Origin: Dactylosporangium roseum
Lineage (GTDB): Bacteria; Actinomycetota; Actinomycetes; Mycobacteriales; Micromonosporaceae
DNA length: 64,000 nt
Assembly: GCF_025264685.1 (NCBI RefSeq)
Contig: NZ_CP073721.1
Span: 1,293,001 to 1,357,000, forward strand
Reading direction: 5' to 3'
Part shown: positions 8,092 to 16,886 of the stretch, piece after piece
Layout of the letters: each line of letters starts with the position of its first letter
How positions within the stretch are numbered: position 1 is the stretch's first letter
The notes under the pieces: model-generated
Seen by the model: only the letters and a program-made list of their open reading frames with translations
Databases searched by the model: none
Told to the model about the DNA's origin: nothing
Program-made: the position numbers and the translations under genes

Positions 8092-10071
8092 TCATTCTTC
8101 GAGGACGGCGCGGTGCCGGACCACCCTTTCCAGGGCGAAGGTCCCGTCCGCGTTCTCTCCGGCGGGCGCGTAGCCGGCGGCACGCAGCGCGGCGAGCGTC
8201 TCGGCCGGGGGCAGCACGCTCACCAGCACGGTGGGCGCGAGCGCCGACAGGCCGAGCCGGGCCAGGCTCTTCCCGCGGAGGATCTCCTCGAGCAGCGTCG
8301 GGTCGTCGCTGTGCACGACGCAGCCGACCGGCCGGACGCGGACGTTGCCGTGCCGGCGGGCGAGGTCGGTGACCAGGTACTCCAGCGGCTGCGGCACCCG
8401 GCTCGCGCTCGCCGCCTCGCGCAGCGCGGCCAGCAGCTCGTCGGCGGACGAGCCGGCGTCGAACGCCCGGCGCACCGACGCCTCGGAGAACCGCCAGGTG
8501 TGCGCGCCGCCGCGGGACTCGCGGTCGGCGGCCAGGTCGAGAAACGCGGTCAGCCGGGCCGACGGGGGGCCGGTCGCGACCGCGGTGAGGTCGCTCTGGA
8601 GGATCACCGTACTCTGTGCCGCCGGCAGGAACCGGCTCAGCACGTCGGCGATGCGCTCGGGATCACCGGTGACCAGCGCCCGGCCCAGTGCCGTCGGCGC
8701 GAGGTGCGCGCCGACCCCGAGCAGTTCCGCCTCCCGCCAGAAGGCCAGCGCGCCCGCCAGGGCCTGCTCCGGATCGCTGACGATGAGCGGCCGCGCGAAC
8801 ATCAGGGAGCCGCCGAGGACGTCGACGTTCGCCGCGCCGCGCCCCTCCGGCAGGCCGGTGAGCAGCGTGACGAAACTCTGCCGGACCAGCGCCGCTCCCT
8901 CGTCGCGGCGGCTGCGCAGGAGCGCGGCCGTGTCCAGGGCGAGCAGCGGCGCGGCGTCCATGTCGATCCAGCCGTCGAGGAGCCAGCCGTACTGCCCGGC
9001 GGGGTCGAGCTTCAGCCAGTTGTCGTACTCCTCGCTGGGCGCGACGCGGTTCCCGGCGAGCCCGATGAGGCCGCTCAGCCCGGCCAGCACCAGCCAGAAC
9101 CGCACGTCGGTCTCGTCGCAGCCGAGCAGCTTGCGGAGCCGGCGCAGCTCGCGGACGCCGACCCCGCCGTTCTTGAGCGTCGGGACGGGTTCGCGGCCGC
9201 ACTCGTCGAGCAGCGCGGTCATCGTGGCCAGCGCCGCGCGCGCCGCGGCGGCACCCTCCCGGTCGACCAGCTCCGTGCTCACCTCGACCGGCGCCAGGTG
9301 GGGCGGTTCGGGGTCGAACGGGGCACAAAAGCCGTCGCGCAGCACCACCCCGACCTCGCTCGGCAGCATCGCGACGCCACCATCCGGGTTCCAGATCAGG
9401 AGGCCGTGGTCGACGGCCCAGCTCAGCGGGGTCCGGCGCGCGGTGCGCAGGGCGGCCATCTGCCGCGGGTCGTAGAAGTACGGCTCCGCGCCGACCAGGT
9501 CGAGCACGAGGTCCCGGGTGTCGTCGGGCGCGGCCGCGAACTGGGCCCGCACCACGTCGGCGTCCGAAAGCGCCGCGACGATCCCGCCGATCAGACCGGC
9601 GCGGTTCCGCCCGACCGGCGCGCCGAGCTCGTACGCGATCCGCTGGAGCTGGCCCACCGGCACGAACTCCAGTGCCGCCACCGCCGACGGCGCGAACCCG
9701 AACCCGCCGTCGATCACGCTGTGCAGCGGGAGGCAGCGGATCCAGTCGCCATCGTCGTCGGGCCAGGCCAGACCCCACTCCTCCAGGGCCGTCAGGGTCT
9801 TGTCGAGCCCGGGGTCGTCGGCCGGCACGCCCACGGCGGCCGCCAGGTCCCGGCGCCGGGTCCCGCCCGCGCGCAGCGCCAGCACCTCGGCCAGTTGCAG
9901 GGCGGGCAGCGTCTGGAGCGTCAGCGTCCACACGATCGACTCGTAGGTCGACAGCTCAGCCGCGAACCGCCGCAGGTCCGTCGGCGGCGGCCCGTCCGGC
10001 CGGTGCAGCTCGGCGAGGTCTGCCAGTCGGCCCGGTGACAGGCCGTCGAGGTAGTCGAGCAGCGTCTTCAC
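8092..10071 (-). CDS. helicase C-terminal/XPB-like domain protein
   Basis: A 659-residue protein like the actinobacterial helicase-associated (XPB/Ssl2 N-terminal-like, Helicase_C_3) proteins often found beside the uvr-type helicase XPB. It lacks Walker A and DExH motifs, so it is not itself a helicase. The C-terminal part carries the conserved VILQSDLTAVATGPPSA and TWRFSEASVRRAFDAG, and an RRHGNVRVRP segment. The usual partner, an XPB helicase gene, is not in this window. A role in DNA repair is inferred from family context. GTG start at 10071 (VKTLLDYLDGLSP). Confidence 0.82.
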   Translation of the reverse strand: MKTLLDYLDGLSPGRLADLAELHRPDGPPPTDLRRFAAELSTYESIVWTLTLQTLPALQLAEVLALRAGGTRRRDLAAAVGVPADDPGLDKTLTALEEWGLAWPDDDGDWIRCLPLHSVIDGGFGFAPSAVAALEFVPVGQLQRIAYELGAPVGRNRAGLIGGIVAALSDADVVRAQFAAAPDDTRDLVLDLVGAEPYFYDPRQMAALRTARRTPLSWAVDHGLLIWNPDGGVAMLPSEVGVVLRDGFCAPFDPEPPHLAPVEVSTELVDREGAAAARAALATMTALLDECGREPVPTLKNGGVGVRELRRLRKLLGCDETDVRFWLVLAGLSGLIGLAGNRVAPSEEYDNWLKLDPAGQYGWLLDGWIDMDAAPLLALDTAALLRSRRDEGAALVRQSFVTLLTGLPEGRGAANVDVLGGSLMFARPLIVSDPEQALAGALAFWREAELLGVGAHLAPTALGRALVTGDPERIADVLSRFLPAAQSTVILQSDLTAVATGPPSARLTAFLDLAADRESRGGAHTWRFSEASVRRAFDAGSSADELLAALREAASASRVPQPLEYLVTDLARRHGNVRVRPVGCVVHSDDPTLLEEILRGKSLARLGLSALAPTVLVSVLPPAETLAALRAAGYAPAGENADGTFALERVVRHRAVLEE

Positions 10072-10187
10072 GCTCGCGAGGTCTCCACCGCAGCGACCCT
10101 ACTCCCCGGCGGCCGGCGGGACCCCTACCGACCGCGCGGGTGCGCGACGGGGATGGACAGTTCGACGATGTCCGAGTCCGCAGAGGT

Positions 10188-10496
10188 TCAGGCCGATGCG
10201 CCGAGGCGACGCTCGACGCTCGCGACCTTCGCGTCGAGTGCTCCGGTCGCGTTGTCGCGCCAGTCGACCTTGATGACGGTGCTCGTGCGGGGCGAGCGGG
10301 CGTGGACGGCCGCGACCGCGGCTCGTACCACCTCCATCACCTCGTCCCAGGTCGCTCCCTCGACGGTGGTGAACATGGCATCGGTACGGTTCGGCAGGCC
10401 CGACGCGCGCACCACCCGCACGGCCTCGGCGACCAGCTCCCCGACGTCCTCCCCGACCCCGAGCGGCGTGACGCTGAACGCGACCAGCACAGACAT
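10188..10496 (-). CDS. MTH1187/YkoF-type thiamine-binding protein
   Basis: A 102-residue protein of the DUF77 (MTH1187/YkoF-like) family: [15 protein letters not shown] at the start, a central segment [20 protein letters not shown], and VIKVDWRDN. Family members bind thiamine or hydroxymethylpyrimidine and are often encoded near thiamine transport genes. No transporter is adjacent here, but an orphan TPP riboswitch lies 2.4 kb away at 12876-13010. ATG start at 10496. Binding of thiamine by this protein is inferred. Confidence 0.82.
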   Translation of the reverse strand: MSVLVAFSVTPLGVGEDVGELVAEAVRVVRASGLPNRTDAMFTTVEGATWDEVMEVVRAAVAAVHARSPRTSTVIKVDWRDNATGALDAKVASVERRLGASA

Positions 10497-10550
10497 GCCT
10501 CCGACCCTACCGCCGCGCCGGCCTCGGCGGCGCCCCGTCGTTCGGCACCG

Positions 10551-11120
10551 TCAGTCGAGCAGTCCGTCGGTGTCGAGCCGGAATGGAAAGGGGACGTCGG
10601 AGACCAGGGTCTCGCCGCCCTTCGCCACGGCATGCTCGACGTAGTGCTCATCGTCGAGCCGATAGAGCCGCAACGTCACCGATTCCTGCTCGGACGGCTC
10701 CGGCTCGACGAGCAGATACCACTCGATCCTGGCGGCGGCGTAGTACCGCATCTTCTGTACCCGGTCGGCGGAGGCGTTGCCCGGCGAGACGATCTCACAG
10801 ATGAGGGCCACGTCGGAGGCGTCCGTGACGGCTCCGAATCGGCTGGTGTCCGCCACGACGACGTCAGGGATGACGATGCGTCCGGGCGCCAATCTGATGT
10901 TGATGGCCTCATAAGCCCTGAGGCCGACCGCCCGAGCCTTCGGACGAAGCGCCGCTGTCAGCAGGAACGAAACGTCGTGGTGCGGCTTGCTCGCGGCCGG
11001 GCTCGCCACTAGACCCCCGTCGATCAGTTCGATCCTGTCGGGGGTCTCGCCGAGAGCGAAATAGTCCTCTTCGCTCCAAGGTCCGGAGTGGTTGATCGGT
11101 AGGGCCATGCTCATCGACAT
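10551..11120 (-). CDS. Uma2-family (DUF820) restriction-endonuclease-like protein
   Basis: A 189-residue DUF820/Uma2 protein with the PD-(D/E)XK-like core: [10 protein letters not shown], then [10 protein letters not shown] (the acidic D) and [15 protein letters not shown] (E and following). These are abundant in actinobacteria and cyanobacteria; nuclease activity is presumed from the fold and the physiological role is unknown. The ATG at 11120 is preceded closely by a strong ribosome site (ggaggtgag); further in-frame ATGs at 11114 and 11108 are alternatives. Confidence 0.88.
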   Translation of the reverse strand: MSMSMALPINHSGPWSEEDYFALGETPDRIELIDGGLVASPAASKPHHDVSFLLTAALRPKARAVGLRAYEAINIRLAPGRIVIPDVVVADTSRFGAVTDASDVALICEIVSPGNASADRVQKMRYYAAARIEWYLLVEPEPSEQESVTLRLYRLDDEHYVEHAVAKGGETLVSDVPFPFRLDTDGLLD

Positions 11121-11232
11121 CTCACCTCCACACGGATCTGCCCCAAGTTTGCCAGTTCCAACGCCTTCGCCGCGACGGCCGCGAGTTTAGCAGGTGAAAT
11201 AGCCATGTGGCTACATGCGGGTGGGGGGTGTC

Positions 11233-11438
11233 TCAGAGCCGATAGACGCGGCGGGCGTTGTCCGTGCCCACCGCTCGGGCCAGGCGTTCGGCGTCCGCGG
11301 CGGACATCGCAGCAGCCGGCACGCCTGCTCGGGGCCGAGCGTCGACAACATCGCGAACGCGCCCGCGTCGAGGGGGTCGCCGACGACACCGTGGCAGTGC
11401 CCGTCGACGAGGCCCGGGCCGTCCAGCAGGTCGTCCAC
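11233..11438 (-). pseudogene. amidohydrolase remnant with internal deletion
   Basis: A GTG at 11438 directly follows the glutamine-synthetase stop and begins the frame LLDGPGLVDGHCHGVV, the metal-binding N-terminus (HxH) of an amidohydrolase. After about 38 residues (TLGPEQ) the matching C-terminus continues in another frame, as MSAADAERLARAVGT then DNARRVYRL, the typical family end, stopping at 11233. Roughly 300 residues of the middle of a normal 370-residue enzyme are missing and the ends are joined out of frame. The gene is therefore dead. In related operons a FluG-like amidohydrolase follows this type of synthetase. Confidence 0.72.
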
Positions 11439-12770
11439 TCAGTACCGCCAGCGGGTGGCGGCGACGATCTCCTCCGGCTTGCTGTCGGCGAACAGTTCGA
11501 CCTCGCCGCGCCGTACCGCCAGAAACGCCTCGAACAACGCATCGCCCATCGCGGCCCGGAGGCCGGAATCGGCCGCCAGCCGGTCGATCGCCTCGGGCAG
11601 TGTCGTGGGCAGGCGGGGCGGCCGGCCGTCCGGATCGAGTATCGCCGGGTCGACCGTGACCTCGGGCGGCAGCCGCAGCCCGGCGTCGACCGAGTCCACG
11701 ACGACGGCGCAGACCGCACCGACCATGAGGTACGGGTTGGCGGCGCCGTCGCAGGCCTTGACCTCCGCGTTGGCCGCGCGGTCGCCGGTGCCCGCCACGC
11801 CGGTGACGAAGCGCAGCGCGGCCTCCCGGTTCTCCCTGCCCCAGCACTGGTACGCGCCGGCCCAGTGTTGCGGCACCAGGCGGAGGTAACTGGCCACGCT
11901 GGGAGCGCCGATCGCGCACAGCGCCGGCAGCCGGGCGAGCACCGCGGCGAGGACGGACTCGCCGCGCTCGGTCAGGCCGTGCGGGCCCGGACCGCCCGCG
12001 AACAGGTTGCCCCGCGCGTCCCGCGCGGAGAAGTGGAGGTGCGACCCGTTGCCGACCTGCCAGGCGGTGACGACCGGCGCGAACGACACCCGCAGCCCGT
12101 GGCGGGCGGCGACGGCACGGATCGTCTGGCGCACGAGGACGTTGAGGTCCGCGGCGCCGACCGGGTCGGTGGCGGCGACCGAGACCTCGAACTGGCCGGG
12201 GGAGTACTCGGGGTGGAACTGCTCGACCGCGACGCCCTGCGCGGCGAGCGCGGCAAGCAGGTCGTCGGCGTAGGTGGACAGTTCCACGACGCGGATCATG
12301 CCGTACGCCGGGCCCTCGCACGCCGGTTGCGGCTCCGAATCGTGGGCGCCGACGAACCACTCCACCTCGAACGCCATCCGCAGCGTCAGGCCGGCCGCGG
12401 CGGCCCGCTCGACCATCGCGCGGGCGAACCGTCGCTGGCACGGCTGGTACGGCTCGTGCTGCTGCGTCCGCCGCTCGACCGGCGCCCAGGCCCACCCGGG
12501 CTGGGCGGCCAGCACGGTCAGCCGCTCCAGGTCGGGGTGGAGCCGCAGGTCGCCGACCGGTCCGCCGATGAACCGGCTGGTCGTGACGGAGTCGTCGACG
12601 AGGAACACGTCGAACACCGGTGACATGCCCACGCCCGCGACGGCGACCTCGGGCAGCCGGTCGAGGGGCACGGTCTTGACCCGGGTGATACCGGCGTTGT
12701 CGACCCAGGTCATGGCGACCGCGCGCACACCCCGGGCGGAGAGCGCGGCGGTCGCGTCGCGCGCCTGCAT
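11439..12770 (-). CDS. glutamine synthetase family protein (GlnA-like, possible gamma-glutamyl amine ligase)
   Basis: A 443-residue glutamine-synthetase-fold ligase. Seen: MTWVDNAGITRVKTVP at the N-terminus, the metal-site strand FEVEWF, HPEYSPGQFEVSVA (the ExxxGQxE site), the NGSHLHFSARD ammonia/glutamate loop and QCWGRENREAALR (phosphate-binding Arg). It is divergent from housekeeping GlnA and resembles actinobacterial GlnA2-4-type enzymes, which glutamylate polyamines or ethanolamine; the actual amine is not predictable. The start is the ATG at 12770, seven bases after a GAGGA ribosome site. The catabolic amidohydrolase that normally follows is degraded here, so the gene may have lost its pathway partner. 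Confidence 0.87.
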   Translation of the reverse strand: MQARDATAALSARGVRAVAMTWVDNAGITRVKTVPLDRLPEVAVAGVGMSPVFDVFLVDDSVTTSRFIGGPVGDLRLHPDLERLTVLAAQPGWAWAPVERRTQQHEPYQPCQRRFARAMVERAAAAGLTLRMAFEVEWFVGAHDSEPQPACEGPAYGMIRVVELSTYADDLLAALAAQGVAVEQFHPEYSPGQFEVSVAATDPVGAADLNVLVRQTIRAVAARHGLRVSFAPVVTAWQVGNGSHLHFSARDARGNLFAGGPGPHGLTERGESVLAAVLARLPALCAIGAPSVASYLRLVPQHWAGAYQCWGRENREAALRFVTGVAGTGDRAANAEVKACDGAANPYLMVGAVCAVVVDSVDAGLRLPPEVTVDPAILDPDGRPPRLPTTLPEAIDRLAADSGLRAAMGDALFEAFLAVRRGEVELFADSKPEEIVAATRWRY

Positions 12771-12875
12771 GCCCACATCCTCGCCGCACCCGAGTGACCG
12801 GCGGGGCGAATCCCGGCCCTCCTTCACCCGCCGGCTCACCCGCCGGCGGGTGCGGGACGGAGTAGCTTCTGGTGT

Positions 12876-13010
12876 AGACCTACGAGACGTGCGGGAGAGC
12901 CCAACTGGATGACAGTTGAGCTGAGAGGCTGAACGACCGAGAGGCCGAACGGCGATCCCCATTCACCTGATCCAGGCAATGCTGGCGAAGGAAAACCGCC
13001 TCGTAGGTCT
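12876..13010 (+). ncRNA. TPP riboswitch (THI element), apparently orphan
   Basis: The plus strand carries a full thiamine pyrophosphate aptamer. Closing stem P1 is a perfect 11-bp pairing of 12876-12886 with 13000-13010. Conserved parts follow in order: GCGGGAGAGCCC, then CTGAGAGG (12921-12928), then CACCTGATCCAGGCAATGC and GGCGAAGGA (12965-12992), which match the actinobacterial consensus. No thiamine gene follows: the next 200 bases on this strand hold no recognisable frame with a ribosome site and then run antisense into the gene at 13211-13990. The downstream thi gene was probably lost. Confidence 0.88.
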
Positions 13011-13210
13011 TTGTCGTGCCCGTTGGCCGCGACTGGCCGATCATACTGCGCCGGCCCCCGGAGCCGCTTGATCTTGGATCGTCAACATCATCTTCTTGCG
13101 TCGCGGCTGACTTGAGCCCAGACGCCCTCACCCGCACCTACAGAGACAGCCGGCCGGCTCGCCCGAGGGTGCGCCAAGGGCGAGCCGGGGTCACCCGGAG
13201 TCCGCGTGGG

Positions 13211-13990
13211 TCAGCGGCTTCGCGAGGGGTTGGCCGTGGCGGTGGATCGCTGCGGGTCGGGGGACGACGACGTGCGGTTGTCGGTCGGGCCGGGGGCTGA
13301 CGACGGGTCGCTCGCCGAGCGGCTCGTGGAGGTGGTGGAGCTTGGGGGCGACAGCGTTGGAACGCCGTAGAGACCCAACCAGGGCTGTCCCGGTTCGTAG
13401 CAGGTGGGGCCGGGCTCACGGAACACGTCCCTGATGACGTGCGTCCGTTCATCCCCCGCCGGCCCGACGCGGATCACGCTGATGACCAGCACTTCGCCGG
13501 TCCCGATGTGGTCGGGGCGGATGATGATGGAGTTCGCGCCCAATTCGGGGTGTTCCTTGTCGTCCCGGAACATCTGTGCCACCCCGGTCGTATATGGGCG
13601 TAGGTGTGTTCCCCGCTGATCGGCGGGGCAGGTGCCGGGCTGGTGGGCGGGCAGGACGATCGCCCGAATGCCGGCCCGGCGCAGCGCGCGGGTGGCGCCC
13701 TCCGGATCACTGACGTCGTTGATCACGAAGGTGACCGTTCCGTCCGCGTTGGGCGTCAACGCGTACGCCGGGTTCGACCTCGACCCGATCAGGCTCGGCA
13801 CGCCGATCGCCGCGGCGATGACCAGACCCGCGGCCGCCAGCGTCAGGTGTCGGCGCCGGTGGGATCGCACCGTTTTCGGGAGGTCCGCGGAATGCTTGTG
13901 GAAGGCGGTGATGACCTGCTCCTTTCGAGCCAGGAGCCGGTCGGCGGAGAATTCGGGGGGATTCGGCGGTGCGAACGGGTCAGGTTCCAT
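13211..13990 (-). CDS. anti-sigma-factor-like single-pass membrane protein
   Basis: A 259-residue protein encoded after an ECF sigma factor with an 11-base overlap, the arrangement of sigma/anti-sigma pairs. Residues 1-50 are cytoplasmic (FSADRLLARKEQVITAF), then a basic stretch RSHRRRHLTLAAAG leads into one membrane helix, an extracytoplasmic domain of about 150 residues, and a Ser/Thr/Pro-rich tail. No zinc-binding HxxxCxxC motif is seen, so it is not a ZAS-type anti-sigma factor. The function is inferred from position and topology. ATG start at 13990. Confidence 0.65.
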   Translation of the reverse strand: MEPDPFAPPNPPEFSADRLLARKEQVITAFHKHSADLPKTVRSHRRRHLTLAAAGLVIAAAIGVPSLIGSRSNPAYALTPNADGTVTFVINDVSDPEGATRALRRAGIRAIVLPAHQPGTCPADQRGTHLRPYTTGVAQMFRDDKEHPELGANSIIIRPDHIGTGEVLVISVIRVGPAGDERTHVIRDVFREPGPTCYEPGQPWLGLYGVPTLSPPSSTTSTSRSASDPSSAPGPTDNRTSSSPDPQRSTATANPSRSR

Positions 13991-14603
13991 CGAACACCTC
14001 CAGTGCCGGCCGGGACAGCGCGGTGCCGTCACCGGGTTCGTGTCCGCCGCGCTGCGGCGCTTCGTCGAGTGATTTCTTGAGCCTGGTACGGGCCCGGTGC
14101 AGCCGCGAGTGCACGGTCCCGACCGGGATGCGTAGCGCCGCGGCAGCCTCGGCCGGGCTCAACCCCATCCAGACGCACATCTCAAGGACGTCCCGTTCTC
14201 TTCGGGGCAGCCGTTCCAAGGCAGCGCGTACGGCTTGCATGTTCCGCTGTGCGTCGATCCGGTCCGCGATCTCGTCGACCGGATCGGGCGAATCCCGCAG
14301 CGGCGGCAGCCGCGCAAGAGCGGCGCGGCGTCTTCGCGCGGATCGCCACTGGTTGCGTACAAGGTTGTGGGCCACGCCGAGGAGCCATGGCAGCAGGCTG
14401 GGCTCGGTGAGTTCGGTACGCCCGCGGGACGCCCACACCTGCAGAAACACCGCAGCGCTGAGGTCCTCGGCGAGTGCGGCGTCGGACGTGCGCCAGAAGC
14501 AGAAGGCGTAGACCGCCCGCGCGTGCCGCTCGTACAGCGTGCCGAACGCCGAGGCGTCGCCCGCCCGGGCCCGGCTCCACAGTTGCTGGTCGTTGTCATC
14601 CAT
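13980..14603 (-). CDS. ECF RNA polymerase sigma factor
   Basis: A 207-residue group 4 sigma factor. Region 2 is visible as TLYERHARAVYAFCFWRT and LLPWLLGVAHNLVRNQWRS; region 4 as RLPRRERDVLEMCVWMG followed by LSPAEAAAALRIPVGTVHSRL. It is translationally coupled to the membrane protein downstream (the next ATG lies inside its last codons), suggesting that protein controls it. The ATG at 14603 is chosen over an adjacent GTG at 14606. Target promoters are unknown; actinobacterial SigE-like ECFs often recognise their own promoter. Confidence 0.93.
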   Translation of the reverse strand: MDDNDQQLWSRARAGDASAFGTLYERHARAVYAFCFWRTSDAALAEDLSAAVFLQVWASRGRTELTEPSLLPWLLGVAHNLVRNQWRSARRRRAALARLPPLRDSPDPVDEIADRIDAQRNMQAVRAALERLPRRERDVLEMCVWMGLSPAEAAAALRIPVGTVHSRLHRARTRLKKSLDEAPQRGGHEPGDGTALSRPALEVFDGT

Positions 14604-14807
14604 CACAAGAACCGTGTTCCGAGCCGGTCCCCGCTTCCCGGTTGATGGTCACGAGATGGTAACTGCTGACCCGGTGTTGGCGGGGTTCGCGGCACTCGTC
14701 CGAACGGGTGGCCTGCCGAGCGTCGCAGACGACGGCTGTTCCTTTCCAGTCTCGGCAGCAGGTAGAAGTACCATCGCGGCCCGAACTCCAACAGGATTCT
14801 TGGGCGC

Positions 14808-15467
14808 TTATGGCAGCTCGGGAAACCGTTCGCGTAGGTAGGTCAACACTGCCAAGACGCGGCGGTTGGTGTCGTCGGTGGGCGGGAGGTCGAGTTTGGC
14901 AAGGATGTTGCCAACGTGCTTGCCGATCGATGCCTCGGACAGGACCAGTATTTTGGCGATGGCCGTATTGGAGTGGCCCTCGGCGACCAGCGCGAGCACC
15001 TCGCGTTCGCGTTGGGAGAGACGGGCGACCGGTTCGTTGTGGCGGTTGAGCAGGCGGCGGACGACCTGGGGGTCGATCACGGTGCCGCCGGCGACGACGC
15101 GGCGCAGGGCGGAGACGAAGTCTTCCACGTCGACGACACGGTCCTTGAGCAGGTAGCCGACGCCGAGGCCGCCGCCGGAGTCGAGGAGCTCAGCGGCGTA
15201 GCCGTGCTGGACGTACTGGCTTAGCGCGACCACGGCCAGGCCGGGGTTGTCCCGGCGCATCTCGACGGCCGCGCGTAAGCCCTCGTCGGTGAACGTCGGT
15301 GGCATGCGGATGTCGGTCACCACCAGGTCGGGTGAGTGCTGCGCCACGGCCCGTAGGAGTTCCGTGGCGTCGGCGACGCCGGCGACGACGGTGAAGCCGA
15401 AGCGTTCCAGCAGGCCGGCTAGGCCCTCGCGCAGCAGGACACCGTCCTCGGCCAGGACTACGCGCAT
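14808..15467 (-). CDS. NarL/FixJ-family response regulator
   Basis: A 219-residue regulator. The receiver domain has the acidic pair in VVLAEDGVLLREGL, the phosphoacceptor Asp in DLVVTDIRMPP and the conserved Lys in YLLKDRV. The C-terminal LuxR HTH reads LSQREREVLALVAEG with SNTAIAKILVLSEASIGKHV. It is encoded immediately after the histidine kinase with a 10-base overlap (ATG at 15467 inside the kinase's last codons), so the two form a cotranscribed two-component system. Target genes are not evident; the divergently placed CPBP protease at 16887 is a candidate. Confidence 0.95.
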   Translation of the reverse strand: MRVVLAEDGVLLREGLAGLLERFGFTVVAGVADATELLRAVAQHSPDLVVTDIRMPPTFTDEGLRAAVEMRRDNPGLAVVALSQYVQHGYAAELLDSGGGLGVGYLLKDRVVDVEDFVSALRRVVAGGTVIDPQVVRRLLNRHNEPVARLSQREREVLALVAEGHSNTAIAKILVLSEASIGKHVGNILAKLDLPPTDDTNRRVLAVLTYLRERFPELP

Positions 15468-16753
15468 GGTAGCTCCGCTCGGATCAGGGTGGGGCCGTCG
15501 GGCGGGCTGGAGAGCAGCATTCGCCCACCGGCGACGGCGACCCGGTCGGCAAGGCCGGTGAGTCCGGTGCCGTTGGAGGGGTCGGCGCCGCCCCGGCCAT
15601 CGTCGCGGATCTCGACGGTGAGCAGGTCTGCGGTCTCGCGGGCGGTGACAGTGACGGTGGTGGCGCCGCTGTGTTTGGCGACGTTCGTGAGGGCTTCGGC
15701 GACGACGAAGTACGTGGTCGCCTCGATGTATTCCGGTGGGCGCCGGGGCAGATCGGTCTCGACGACGACGGGGACGGCGGACTGGTCGGCCAGTTCGCGC
15801 AGCGCGGCGGGCAGGCCGAGGTCGGTCAGCACACCTGGGCGAATGCCGTGGATCAGCTCGCGTAGCTCGGACATGAGCTGTTTGGCCTGATTGTGGGCTG
15901 TTTCGACGGCGCCCGCGACGGGGGAGGCGGCTGGGAGGTCGAGTTTGACCAGGCCGAGTTGGAGGGTCAGCCCGACGAGCTTCTGCTGTGCGCCATCGTG
16001 GAGGTCGCGTTCGATTCGGCGGCGTTCGGCCTCGAACGCGCCGACCAGCCGGGCCCGTGACCGCGACACTTCGACGAGTTCCGCATGAAGCTCATCGCGG
16101 CTGCCGGGGTGGAGCAGCGCCCGGGCGACCGCGCCGTGGAAGCCGGCGGCGAGGGCGAGCAGGTAGGGCACGGTCACCAGGGCCGCAATGCCGGCGATGG
16201 AGTAGGGCACGGCCTGTGACGACGTGGTGATGACAATGACGCCGAAGTTGATCTCGCCCGCGGGGACCAGCCAAGGGCTCAGCGCGCACACCCCGATCAA
16301 CACAAGGGCCAACGCGACCATGCCGTAGAGCGCGGGGACCATGGTCACGAGCAGGACGGCGTACGCCAGCTCCCGCCAGGTCAGCGACTGGCGATACCAG
16401 GACGGGCCGAACGGCACCCGGCGCGCCGGCGGGACCGGCCGGGAGTCGACCAGACGCAGCCGGACCCGCTCGATGGCGGCCAGCGGCCAGGCCACCAGCG
16501 GCCCGAGCCCGGCCACCAGGGCGGTGCCGAGGAGGAGCAGGAACAGCTCGAACGCGGGCTGCCCGGTGCCGGCGGCGACCCGCCGCGCGAGCAGCGCCCA
16601 TGGGAAGGCGAGCAGGCCGAGCGGTACCGCGAGGAGCATCGCGATCGGAACCGTCGACAGTACGTACACCACGGACTTGATAGGCCAGACGGAGATCAGG
16701 AAACTCCGTCTGACGAGCGCGGAGAATGCGGTGCGGGGCGGGTTGGCGGACAC
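15458..16753 (-). CDS. NarL-type sensor histidine kinase
   Basis: A 431-residue membrane kinase. The first 220 residues contain several transmembrane helices in a sensor region, followed by a HisKA_3 dimerisation domain with the phosphoacceptor His in EAERRRIERDLHDGAQQKLV, and a HATPase domain (VVAEALTNVAKHSGA N-box, IRDDGRGGADPSNGTGLTGL G-boxes). GTG start at 16753. It is the partner of the response regulator that overlaps its end. The signal is unknown; multi-helix sensors of this type often sense membrane or cell-wall perturbation, or detect nothing directly. Confidence 0.93.
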   Translation of the reverse strand: MSANPPRTAFSALVRRSFLISVWPIKSVVYVLSTVPIAMLLAVPLGLLAFPWALLARRVAAGTGQPAFELFLLLLGTALVAGLGPLVAWPLAAIERVRLRLVDSRPVPPARRVPFGPSWYRQSLTWRELAYAVLLVTMVPALYGMVALALVLIGVCALSPWLVPAGEINFGVIVITTSSQAVPYSIAGIAALVTVPYLLALAAGFHGAVARALLHPGSRDELHAELVEVSRSRARLVGAFEAERRRIERDLHDGAQQKLVGLTLQLGLVKLDLPAASPVAGAVETAHNQAKQLMSELRELIHGIRPGVLTDLGLPAALRELADQSAVPVVVETDLPRRPPEYIEATTYFVVAEALTNVAKHSGATTVTVTARETADLLTVEIRDDGRGGADPSNGTGLTGLADRVAVAGGRMLLSSPPDGPTLIRAELPCA

Positions 16754-16886
16754 CGGATCACGCTAGCCAGCACAGACGGCTGGCTCCACCGGCTTGCTGC
16801 TACACCGGAGGTATAGCCAGCCCTACCAGGAATCGGTGACTACACGTAGTGCCCGCCCACCCGGCTCGCTGGTCTGCTTCCTGGCC

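Noticed and set aside
7882..10038. Long plus-strand open frame opposite the XPB-like gene
   Set aside because: Its composition (Arg, Gly, Gln rich) is that of an antisense shadow, and it has no recognisable domain.
13016..13300. Open frame after the TPP riboswitch as the regulated gene
   Set aside because: No ribosome site, no similarity to thiamine genes, and it runs antisense through the anti-sigma-like gene.
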